Assembly (NCBI GenBank): GCA_014729315.1
Contig: WJKD01000082.1
Span: 1 to 35,498 of the forward strand
DNA length: 35,498 nt
DNA from: Promethearchaeota archaeon
GTDB lineage: Archaea > Asgardarchaeota > Lokiarchaeia > Sigynarchaeales > SOKP01
Reading direction: 5' to 3'
A model generated the notes under the pieces. That model was not told where the DNA came from. It saw only the letters and a program-made list of their open reading frames with translations, and did not search any database. Of this stretch, positions 15,583 to 22,981 are shown piece by piece (positions within the stretch are counted from its first letter, which is position 1; each line of letters begins with the position of its first letter). A program made the translations under genes and the position numbers.

Positions 15583-16962
15583 TTATTTCGAAGAAAAGCT
15601 CCATTTTATCTTAAGAGAAATTGCAGGAACCTCCGGCAAAACTCTTGGTAATTCGACGATCAAATCACTTGCGTTTTGTTTCCAAGCTAAAGTATCCATG
15701 AATCCAAGTAGAGTAACTTCATTAGTTGAATCTAAATTTACATCCTTAAGAGTAATTTGAGTTTTTAATGGTTTATTCATTAAAATTGCATATAACGCTT
15801 TAGATTTCTGAGTAAAACGGACGGGAATTCCTTCAGATGTGATTCCTTCGGCACGCTCCCACGGTCTTGTTCCAAAAATTGCTTCTCCATTGACTTCCAA
15901 CCATTTACCGAGTTCTAATAATCGGTTTATTTGAATTTCAGGAATGGTTCCATCTGCCTTAGGTCCGACATTCAGTAATAAATTTCCATTCTTACTTACA
16001 ACATCGATCAATAAGCGAATTAATTCTTCAGAACTTAAGTAGTCTTCTTCCTTTTCGAGTTGGTTATAGCTAAATGAACTTCCTATCCCCCTGGTAAGTT
16101 CCCATTTCTGTTTTTTCACCCTTTTAAATGTCTTGTATTCTGGAGTTTTATAATCGTAATGAAATTTCGTTCCGCCTTTTTGAGGTTGTCTCCATCGGTC
16201 ATTAATTACTCCTTGGGGAAATTTATTATAAAAATGGGCAAAAATTTCGTTTATATTTGTATTGGGAGGATAAGCAATATCGTTCCATAAAATGAGAGGT
16301 TCATAATCGTCAATTAATTCATACCATTGGTTATTGGCATATTCAATATATTTTGGATTTGAGACTACATTTGATACAAACCCTTTACCATCCTTTATTG
16401 GATTCGGGTTAACAGACCAATCTAATCCCCCAGAATAATAATATCCCATTTCCAATCCTTTTTTTTTAACAGCGCTAGTAAGTTCTGCAACAATATTTCT
16501 TCTCGAACAATAATGTCCTTTCTTGGGATTTTTATATTTACTCTGCCATAAACAAAATCCATCGTGGTGCTTAGTAACAAGAATAACATACCTTGCGCCT
16601 ATCTTCTTAAAAAGATTTACCCAGTCGTTTGGATTCCATTTTTGACTCTCCTCGTTAAAGATTGGAATAAAATCATCATAGGAGAAATTTTCTCCATAGG
16701 TTTTTCGATGATATTTTTGCGTAGGACTTCCATCAATTCTCAATGTATTCAAATACCATTCAGCGTAGGGATTCTTTCTTAAGAATTCGTCAATAGGCCG
16801 ATTTTTAATATCATCTGGGTAATGCAAACCTACTGGAGCGTATGCTGGAACAGAGTAAACTCCCCAGTGAATTAAGATTCCTAATTTCGCGCTTTGGAAC
16901 CATTCTGGAACTTCATGCTTACTAACCGATTCTATATTGGGTTTATAGTCCAAATTTCTCAC
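15583..16962 (-). CDS. Alpha-L-fucosidase, GH29 family
   Basis: A 459-aa glycoside hydrolase expected to release L-fucose from glycans or fucosides. GH29 marks: LIHWG near residue 31, YDDF, KHHDGFCLW at 131-139, a GYYYSGGLDW segment, and ILWND with Asp228 as the likely catalytic nucleophile, then NDRW. No signal peptide, so it probably works in the cytoplasm on imported oligosaccharide. The divergently transcribed GPH transporter 234 bp away is the natural partner. The start is ambiguous: GTG at 16962 lies about 30 bp after a TATA-like box (leaderless), while AGGTGAG overlapping that GTG would serve a TTG at 16953. The C terminus includes a beta-sandwich-like tail as in other GH29. The family is confident; linkage specificity is unknown. 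Confidence 0.9.
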   Translation of the reverse strand: MRNLDYKPNIESVSKHEVPEWFQSAKLGILIHWGVYSVPAYAPVGLHYPDDIKNRPIDEFLRKNPYAEWYLNTLRIDGSPTQKYHRKTYGENFSYDDFIPIFNEESQKWNPNDWVNLFKKIGARYVILVTKHHDGFCLWQSKYKNPKKGHYCSRRNIVAELTSAVKKKGLEMGYYYSGGLDWSVNPNPIKDGKGFVSNVVSNPKYIEYANNQWYELIDDYEPLILWNDIAYPPNTNINEIFAHFYNKFPQGVINDRWRQPQKGGTKFHYDYKTPEYKTFKRVKKQKWELTRGIGSSFSYNQLEKEEDYLSSEELIRLLIDVVSKNGNLLLNVGPKADGTIPEIQINRLLELGKWLEVNGEAIFGTRPWERAEGITSEGIPVRFTQKSKALYAILMNKPLKTQITLKDVNLDSTNEVTLLGFMDTLAWKQNASDLIVELPRVLPEVPAISLKIKWSFSSK

Positions 16963-16986
16963 CTAAGTTTTATTTCTATTATTTTG

Positions 16987-16997
16987 TATTTAAAATT
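16987..16997 (-). promoter_or_regulatory. TATA-like box of the fucosidase gene
   Basis: On the minus strand the bases read AATTTTAAATA, centred about 30 bp before the GTG start of the fucosidase, the distance expected for an archaeal TATA box with a transcript starting at or near the GTG. No experimental start site is known. Confidence 0.4.
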
Positions 16998-17016
16998 AAT
17001 ATCTTGTAGTAAGACC

Positions 17017-17047
17017 GAAATAATTAAAATGCAATTGAAATAATTAA
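17017..17047. promoter_or_regulatory. Direct repeat in the fucosidase/transporter divergent promoter region
   Basis: GAAATAATTAA occurs at 17017-17027 and again at 17037-17047, i.e. 20 bp apart (about two helical turns), in the 234-bp space between divergent genes. It could be an operator for a regulator shared by both genes. The sequence is AT-rich, so chance is a real alternative. The rest of the gap holds only AT-rich promoter-like DNA. Confidence 0.25.
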
Positions 17048-17196
17048 TGAACATTACTATACATCTAATACTTTTTAATGATTCTATTAAAAAATTTAAC
17101 GTATTAAAAACATTTATATTCTACAACATTTTATATCTTTCCATTAGAAATATTGTTTTTGAATAGAGTGCGGTAAACCACGCATGGTCCAACAAA

Positions 17197-18564
17197 ATGA
17201 CTGAAGAAGAAAAATTCTCAAAGGTGACCTTTTTCTCTTATGCTTTAGGGAATCTTTTAATCACATTATTAGGAGTTGTGTCTGATACAAGACTCTTTAT
17301 ATTCTATGAAACTGAAATAGGTCTTCCCGCGACCTTTATACTTGTCGCATTTGTTATCTACGGGATTTGGAATATGGTAAACGATCCACTGATGGGATTT
17401 ATTTCGGATAGAAAAAATGCTCTATGGCAAAGATGGGGAAGGAGATTTCCATGGATATTGATAGGTGGATTGCTTTATTGTATCTTTTTTGTAATGCTAT
17501 TTACTCCTCCAACTGAAGTAATTATATTTTTGTTTATATATCTTGTATTCATTACATGCTTGGTGGATTTATTATTATCAATGTGGACAACAAATTATTA
17601 TGCTCTTTATACTGATAAATTTCGCTCGCAAGAGGTAAGAACTAAAGTAAGTGGCATTGCTGTGATTCTTGGTATCATTGGAATAACGGTGGGTACTTTA
17701 ATCCCCCCGTTAATTATTGAATATGGGAATAGACAGTCTTATATAATCGCAGCGGGTTCTATTGCTTTAATAGGTTTAGTAATCATATTTCTAATGATAC
17801 CTGGAATACGAGAAAACGAGAAGATGATAGCTCGTGCGATGAGTGATTTGAAAGATGAGAAAGTCTCGTTCTGGAAAGAGTTAAAGAATGTATTAAAAAA
17901 AAGAAACTTTGTGGCTTTTCTTTTCGCAAATACAGCCTGGCAAATCGTTGTGGTAATCATGCTCACTTCTGTGCCCTATTTGAACCAATATGTTTTTAGA
18001 CAACCCGCGTCTAGCGAAATTTTAATTACTGCCTCTTTACTTGTTGGAAGCATAGGTTCTGTACCGATTTGGGTTAGATTCGCCCGAAAGAAAGGAAATA
18101 GAGCAACCACGATAATTGGACTGTTTCTTATGGCTTTCACCTTGTTTCCTTTATTATTCATCCCTACTCTGTTAGGAGCAGCGTTCGTTGCCTTTTTGAT
18201 AGGTATAGGTAATGGTGCTATCTATGTGGCAACTTACCCAATGTTGAGCGATGTTATCGATGAGATCGTCGTATTAACAAGCAAACGAAAGGAAGGGATA
18301 TATATTGGAATAAGAACTTTTTTTATGAGGCTTTCATACATCTCTCAAGCTATTATTTTTACGATTGTGCATGTTTTAACTGGATTTAATCCTATTCCCG
18401 GTGCTGAACAATCTCCTCTAGCTCTTTTTGGGATAAGGCTACATTCTAGTATTATTCCTATGATAATACTTATAGTTGGAGGATTAGTATTTTGGAAACT
18501 GTGTGATTTAAGACCTGATAAAGTAAAAAACATTAAAGAAAAATTAGTAGCATTAAAAATTTAA
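17197..18564 (+). CDS. GPH-family (MelB-like) sugar:cation symporter
   Basis: A 455-aa membrane protein of the MFS glycoside-pentoside-hexuronide family with about 12 hydrophobic segments. The family marker after the second helix is clear: NDPLMGFISDR then WQRWGRRFPWI, the loop that in MelB follows the sodium-site helix. Such carriers bring sugars or small glycosides into the cell with Na+ or H+. It is transcribed away from the fucosidase gene, so a fucoside or fucose is the plausible cargo. The start ATG lies behind an AT-rich leader with TATA-like TTTATATT (about 17111-17118) and TTTTATATC (about 17130). It is a paralogue of the GPH carrier at 28381-29778. Substrate is inferred only from position. 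Confidence 0.85.
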   Translation: MTEEEKFSKVTFFSYALGNLLITLLGVVSDTRLFIFYETEIGLPATFILVAFVIYGIWNMVNDPLMGFISDRKNALWQRWGRRFPWILIGGLLYCIFFVMLFTPPTEVIIFLFIYLVFITCLVDLLLSMWTTNYYALYTDKFRSQEVRTKVSGIAVILGIIGITVGTLIPPLIIEYGNRQSYIIAAGSIALIGLVIIFLMIPGIRENEKMIARAMSDLKDEKVSFWKELKNVLKKRNFVAFLFANTAWQIVVVIMLTSVPYLNQYVFRQPASSEILITASLLVGSIGSVPIWVRFARKKGNRATTIIGLFLMAFTLFPLLFIPTLLGAAFVAFLIGIGNGAIYVATYPMLSDVIDEIVVLTSKRKEGIYIGIRTFFMRLSYISQAIIFTIVHVLTGFNPIPGAEQSPLALFGIRLHSSIIPMIILIVGGLVFWKLCDLRPDKVKNIKEKLVALKI

Positions 18565-18769
18565 TTGAAACATTGACCTTTCTAAAAAATAACTTTTCAC
18601 TTTCCTATTTTAATAAATTTCACATTTAATAAAATTTTTAATCATTGAATAGAATAGATTTTAAATAATTCTCCATTTTTGTCAAGCTCTTAATTAGACA
18701 TATAAGAAAGATTTAATAAAACTGTCGGGGACAAATTTAAAAAAATTTGGTTGATTTATTCAACTTGCG

Positions 18770-19675
18770 ATGAGGAATAAGAATATCTTCGTCTCCATTA
18801 GAAAAAACCACGATGTCATGGATCTCGTTATTAATAGGCTTGAGCAAATTCCTAAAATAGATCTAACCATACATCGTCCAATTAAAAACATAATTAACAT
18901 AGAAAGTATAATTGATAAGTTAAGGAATTCTGATTATCTCATCCTTAAAGCTTCGAATAAAATATCAATTGACATTCTGCAATTTGCCCAGATGTATAAG
19001 ATACCTAGTCTCCATAGTCTAAACGCTGTAGTAACTTGTTTGAGTAAAATTGCTCTGGATGGGCGATTAAGACAAATAATAGAAAAATATAACAATAGAC
19101 TGCGGGACTTTATTTTACCTATACCTGAATCGTGGACGGGGGTTATCAAACAAAATTCCTTAGAAGAATTTAAAGAATGGGCTAAGCCAAATTTACCTTT
19201 GGTCATTAAAAGTCACGATCAACATGATAAAAATATACGGTTTTCATTCCGAGTAAGAAATCTTGATGAGATCGATGATTTTTACAATAGGTTTAAAACT
19301 AAGCTAGATTACGCCGTGTATATTCAAAAAGAAATTAATTGCGACGATATAGACCGAAAGGTATACGTAATAGGAGATAAAACCTTCGGAATCCAAAGAG
19401 AAAGTCCGATAGTAGTCAGTAAGCGTGAGAACTTAGATTATATTAATCCTGATTCGATTAAAAAGGAACAATTCGATGTCCCTGAAAAAGCAAAAATGAT
19501 AGCGAAAATATTATCTAAAGAATTAGATTTAAAGCTATTCGGGTTTGATTTGATTAAATCTGCGGATCAAGAGAAGTATTATTTGATTGATGTAAACGAT
19601 TTTCCTGGATATCGTGGTATCCCCAATGTTCACGAAATTATCGTGGATTTTCTTAAAAACTTGTTGAAGTTCTAA
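18770..19675 (+). CDS. ATP-grasp protein resembling inositol tris/tetrakisphosphate kinase (ITPK1-like)
   Basis: A 301-aa soluble protein of the ATP-grasp fold. Visible elements: VIKS with Lys147 as the ATP-binding lysine; RKVYVIGD at 196-203; IQRES; LFGFDLI at 256-262; and IDVNDFPGYRG at 273-283, whose Asp and Asn bind Mg. The late part closely resembles human ITPK1 (KVFVVGE, VQRPS, LFGIDII, IDINAFPGYEG; compared from memory), and the N-terminal segment also has an ITPK-like layout. The GTxSH(E)M segment that holds the substrate-binding histidine in ITPK1 is replaced by SHDQHDKN, so the substrate may differ. It stands alone between two promoter-containing gaps. Alternatives are a RimK-like amino acid ligase or another ATP-grasp ligase. 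The ATP-grasp call is firm, the kinase call tentative. Confidence 0.6.
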   Translation: MRNKNIFVSIRKNHDVMDLVINRLEQIPKIDLTIHRPIKNIINIESIIDKLRNSDYLILKASNKISIDILQFAQMYKIPSLHSLNAVVTCLSKIALDGRLRQIIEKYNNRLRDFILPIPESWTGVIKQNSLEEFKEWAKPNLPLVIKSHDQHDKNIRFSFRVRNLDEIDDFYNRFKTKLDYAVYIQKEINCDDIDRKVYVIGDKTFGIQRESPIVVSKRENLDYINPDSIKKEQFDVPEKAKMIAKILSKELDLKLFGFDLIKSADQEKYYLIDVNDFPGYRGIPNVHEIIVDFLKNLLKF

Positions 19676-19756
19676 CTTATCTTGTTTAAGAAAACTCATT
19701 CTTTCTTTGCATATATAGGATTATCGTTAATTAGAGATTTGTTCTTAAATGTAAAA

Positions 19757-19768
19757 AATATATTATAG
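19757..19768 (+). promoter_or_regulatory. TATA-like box of the RNA-binding protein gene
   Basis: AATATATTATAG is centred about 32 bp before the ATG at 19795, with no ribosome site between them. This fits a leaderless or near-leaderless archaeal transcript. Confidence 0.4.
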
Positions 19769-19794
19769 ATCCATGACTTAAAATAATATATATT

Positions 19795-20241
19795 ATGTTA
19801 GCTCATTCGATCACCCTTAAAGTTTTCAGTGAATTTGAAGAAGATGCAGACGAGATTAAATCTACCTTAGAAAATTTAATTCCTTTCGATTTAAAAAAAG
19901 AAAAAGTAGATCTGCGTCAAAAAAGCGTTTTTGGTTTCAACCAGAAAAAAATAAAAATATTTCAAGTTAACTTAACTAAAAAGCGACAAGTGCGTTTATT
20001 TCTTCAAAGGCTGAATAAAAGCTTAACTTCCGAAGAGAAAAGTAAAATAATTCAAGAATTGTCTAATCGTCTTGACGAAGAGCTAAATTTATTCTTGAGG
20101 TTTGATAAAAAAGAGCTAATTGAAAATAATAAATTCCTATTAACTGATCATGGTAATTGTTTCCATCTAAAAATTAACATTGCTGCTTTTCCAAAAAAGA
20201 GAAATATTGCAATGGAGCAAATTAATTCTATTTTTTACTAA
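19795..20241 (+). CDS. Archaeal RNA-binding protein of the exosome-associated family (PF01877-like)
   Basis: A 148-aa protein with a high Lys/Glu content. Characteristic features are the early VFSEFEEDADEIKSTL strand-helix, the central Q-V-N-L then RLFLQRL segment, LDEELNLFLRFDKKE, and the closing KINIAAFPKKRNIAMEQI. This is the pattern of the small archaeal RNA-binding family that is annotated near exosome or ribosome genes. The role is RNA binding; the precise partner is not known from sequence. It has its own TATA-like box and no leader. It ends 50 bp before the convergent MFS gene. The assignment is from motif memory and could be confirmed by a profile search. Confidence 0.68.
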   Translation: MLAHSITLKVFSEFEEDADEIKSTLENLIPFDLKKEKVDLRQKSVFGFNQKKIKIFQVNLTKKRQVRLFLQRLNKSLTSEEKSKIIQELSNRLDEELNLFLRFDKKELIENNKFLLTDHGNCFHLKINIAAFPKKRNIAMEQINSIFY

Positions 20242-20291
20242 ATTTTAAACCTTTTCTATAGTAGCAAAAAAAAATTAATTAAGGTTTTTCC

Positions 20292-21584
20292 TTATTTAAC
20301 TTCGCTTAAATCAGTGCCTCTCGTTTCCTTAAGAGATAAGAATACCAAAGGTATAATTATTAGATGAGGTAAGCTTATAACTATAAAAGTGTAAGCTAAT
20401 CCATAAATCGATATTAAGACGCTACTTACAAATAGACCTACAGTTGTACCTATTGCGCTTATAAGCGACCTTAATCCGCTCCCAGTACCTCTTGCGTCTG
20501 TAGGTGTAATTTCGACAGTTATCAACCTTGCCACTATTCTAATTCCTTGTAGCGTGATATAAGCAATACCTGCTCCTAAGCCTACAATAAGGATAAGCAT
20601 TATACCAGATGAAAAAGTTACTCCGTATACTACGATCAACACTGATATTGGAGAAAGTAGAGCGTATATATATAATAATGGTTTACGTCCCCATTTGTCT
20701 GCGGCTATTCCAGTTATAAGATAGCCTAAGACCACAGAAAGACTCGTTATATATATTACGATATTTATATCTGATTCTCTCATGTTAGGGCTACTTGCAA
20801 AATAAGCTTCCACTAATCGGAAAAAAACATAATTCAAACCCGCGATAAAACTTATCACTAAAATTACTGTTAGCTCCTTCCGTCTAGCGGATTTAAAAAG
20901 TATCTTCATGTTTTCTCTGAACATGCTCGGCTGCTTTCCTTTAGTGTTTCTTTCCTCCTTTATTTCCTCGTATTTTACTGTTTCTTTGAAGGTTAATAAA
21001 ATAATAATACTAAGAGGAATTCCAAGAAATATCGCAAAAAAGGTCATACCTCTCCAGAATACAAATGTTTCCGTAATAAAAATAGATCTGAATATAGGTA
21101 ATGCCAGAGCTCCCCCGATCCCTCCCATTAATACAAAGGCATTCCATTGTCCTCTTTTTTCGGGAGGACATTCTTCGCTTATATAAATGGTCCAGATATC
21201 AGAGCTAAAAAAGATATATAACATGAATAAGTAAATTGTGTATTGTATTATATTGGTTGAAGTAGCAAGTAACAGCGAAGAGAATCCCATACCAAATACC
21301 GTAATAGCCAATAATATTTTTCTTCCCGTTCTGTCTGCAAGAAATTGGTTCAATAACACAAAATAGGTGCCTATAGATGCTATCGCGATACAGAAGGCAA
21401 AAATCGAATTGGCAACATTTTCTGGATAACCGGACAAAAATTCAGCAATTACCTTTGATGGGATTACTGTAGGGTACAAAGTGCAATAAGTATCCAACAT
21501 CTCAACAAACATTAGAATGATAATGATATAAATATAAAATCCTTTAGAACGAGTAAGGGAAGTCTCTTTTTTCTCTTCAGTCAT
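20292..21584 (-). CDS. MFS transporter (sugar-porter/metabolite type)
   Basis: A 430-aa polytopic membrane protein with about 12 hydrophobic helices. The MFS A-motif between helices 2 and 3 is recognisable as FLADRTGRKILL, and its second-half counterpart as GIAADKWGRKPLLY. EECPPEKRG follows helix 4 and TPTDARGTGSG lies in the later half, both typical of the sugar-porter/MHS branch of MFS. It is not a GPH carrier and so is unrelated in detail to the other two transporters here. Cargo cannot be told. The ATG lies 27 bp from the centre of a TATA-like box (21608-21615), giving a leaderless transcript. Its nearest gene on the other strand is the PLP enzyme at 21662, so an amino-acid or sugar-acid substrate is conceivable but unproven. 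Confidence 0.82.
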   Translation of the reverse strand: MTEEKKETSLTRSKGFYIYIIIILMFVEMLDTYCTLYPTVIPSKVIAEFLSGYPENVANSIFAFCIAIASIGTYFVLLNQFLADRTGRKILLAITVFGMGFSSLLLATSTNIIQYTIYLFMLYIFFSSDIWTIYISEECPPEKRGQWNAFVLMGGIGGALALPIFRSIFITETFVFWRGMTFFAIFLGIPLSIIILLTFKETVKYEEIKEERNTKGKQPSMFRENMKILFKSARRKELTVILVISFIAGLNYVFFRLVEAYFASSPNMRESDINIVIYITSLSVVLGYLITGIAADKWGRKPLLYIYALLSPISVLIVVYGVTFSSGIMLILIVGLGAGIAYITLQGIRIVARLITVEITPTDARGTGSGLRSLISAIGTTVGLFVSSVLISIYGLAYTFIVISLPHLIIIPLVFLSLKETRGTDLSEVK

Positions 21585-21607
21585 AAGTTATAATTTGATT
21601 TTTTCTC

Positions 21608-21615
21608 TATATAAA
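21608..21615. promoter_or_regulatory. TATA box between divergent MFS and PLP-enzyme genes
   Basis: TATATAAA on the plus strand (TTTATATA on the minus strand) is centred about 27 bp before the minus-strand ATG at 21584 and about 50 bp before the plus-strand ATG at 21662. It is an archaeal TATA box for the MFS gene and might also serve the PLP-enzyme gene, although that gene has a further TTTTAAAAA stretch near 21623-21631. Confidence 0.5.
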
Positions 21616-21661
21616 GCTTTTTTTTAAAAATGTTTTAATTTTCTTCACACTTTCTCTAATT

Positions 21662-22981
21662 ATGAGTAAAAGAGAGCCACCATTATTCAAATTATATCCA
21701 AAATTAAAGAAGGGTGTGCCATGGTTACCCATTCTTACTAATGTACCTACGCCAGTAGACAGACTTGCTAATTTAGAAAATCACTTGGAAGTGAAGAGTG
21801 GAGCAATCTACATCAAACGGGATGATAAAGACCATCATATCTACGGCGGTAATAAACTGCGAAAATTTGAATTTATATTTGGTGAGATTAAAAAAAGAAA
21901 TATGAAAGGGGTTATGACTGGTGGAGGTATTGGAACTAATCATGGTCTAGCGTGCGCAATAGTAGCCCAAAATATGACCCCTCCAATCGATTGTCATCTA
22001 TTTTTACACGAACAACCCTTAACTTTTCATGTTCAGAGGTCATTACTTCTTTACAATTATTTTGGAGCTAGATTACATCTGGTAAAAGGATTTTTTGGAA
22101 TGCTTATAAAGATGGCTTTTATGAAATTACGACATCCAAAATATTTTTTCATGTTGCCAGGAGGTTCACCCGCCTTCGGAATTGGGACTCCGCTGGGTAC
22201 GATTGGATTTATAAACGCAATTGTAGAGTTAAAAAACCAAATAGATCAAGGGATTTTAGAGGAACCCGATAGTATTTTCCTAGCAGGAGGTTCTGCGGGA
22301 ACCGCAGCCGGATTAATTTGTGGATGTAAATTAATGGGCTTGAATACAGTAGTAAATATAGTTCCAGTAGTCTCAGCAGACTTTCTCAGAGAAAAATCCT
22401 ATGTGATAAAAAGTTGTAATAAAGCTATTAAGTATCTTAAGAACTGCGATAAAGATTTTCCCTCTTTAGATATACAGGAAGAGGATTTTAATATGATTGA
22501 AGGATATATTGGATCGAATTATGGAATAATTACTGAGAAAAGTCAACAAGCGGTTGATCTACTTAAAGATTTGGAAGGAAAAGAAGGAGGCTTTCGACTC
22601 GATACCACTTATACGGGAAAGGCCATGGCTGCTATGATCGATTATTTAACGAAAAAAGAAAATAAATCGGAAAAGGTGCTCTTTTGGAATACATATAATT
22701 CCAATGATTTAACAAAGTATCTAAAAGAAACGGAATTTAACTATAAAAAACTACCCGAGGAATTTCATAAGTTCTTCGAAGAAAAGCAATTCCAATGCTG
22801 GCAGATAGTAGATTGTCCGAAAGAGACCAGAGAAAATTGCCCCGCTTATTTAAATCACGATTATCGGTTTTGGAAAGTCACGGATTGCAAATTATCGAAG
22901 GAGAAAATACAAAAAGTCAAAAAGATATTAAGTCGAGCAATTAGAATTGAAGAAAGTCAAGAAAGAAAGAATGATAAGTAA
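21662..22981 (+). CDS. D-cysteine desulfhydrase / ACC deaminase-like PLP enzyme with Cys/Trp-rich C-terminal tail
   Basis: A 439-aa fold-type II PLP enzyme. YIKRDD followed by YGGNKLRKFE, with Lys65 as the PLP lysine, is the mark of the D-cysteine desulfhydrase/1-aminocyclopropane-1-carboxylate deaminase family; GTNHGLACA and LAGGSAGTAAG bind substrate and PLP phosphate. Those enzymes are about 330-340 aa. Here the enzyme is longer and ends in a small extra segment at about 378-410 with CW at 379-380, Cys385, CPAY at 393-396, W404 and Cys409. This resembles the Cys-Trp (two-CW type) modules appended to many prokaryotic proteins, perhaps metal- or redox-binding. The substrate is probably a small amino acid such as D-cysteine; this is a family inference. 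It abuts the convergent next gene with no bases between stops. Confidence 0.78.
   Translation: MSKREPPLFKLYPKLKKGVPWLPILTNVPTPVDRLANLENHLEVKSGAIYIKRDDKDHHIYGGNKLRKFEFIFGEIKKRNMKGVMTGGGIGTNHGLACAIVAQNMTPPIDCHLFLHEQPLTFHVQRSLLLYNYFGARLHLVKGFFGMLIKMAFMKLRHPKYFFMLPGGSPAFGIGTPLGTIGFINAIVELKNQIDQGILEEPDSIFLAGGSAGTAAGLICGCKLMGLNTVVNIVPVVSADFLREKSYVIKSCNKAIKYLKNCDKDFPSLDIQEEDFNMIEGYIGSNYGIITEKSQQAVDLLKDLEGKEGGFRLDTTYTGKAMAAMIDYLTKKENKSEKVLFWNTYNSNDLTKYLKETEFNYKKLPEEFHKFFEEKQFQCWQIVDCPKETRENCPAYLNHDYRFWKVTDCKLSKEKIQKVKKILSRAIRIEESQERKNDK

Noticed and set aside
17166..17186. Imperfect hairpin (TGCGG ... CCACGCA) just before the GPH transporter start
   Set aside because: Only four to five pairs with a bulge; too weak to call an operator or riboswitch.
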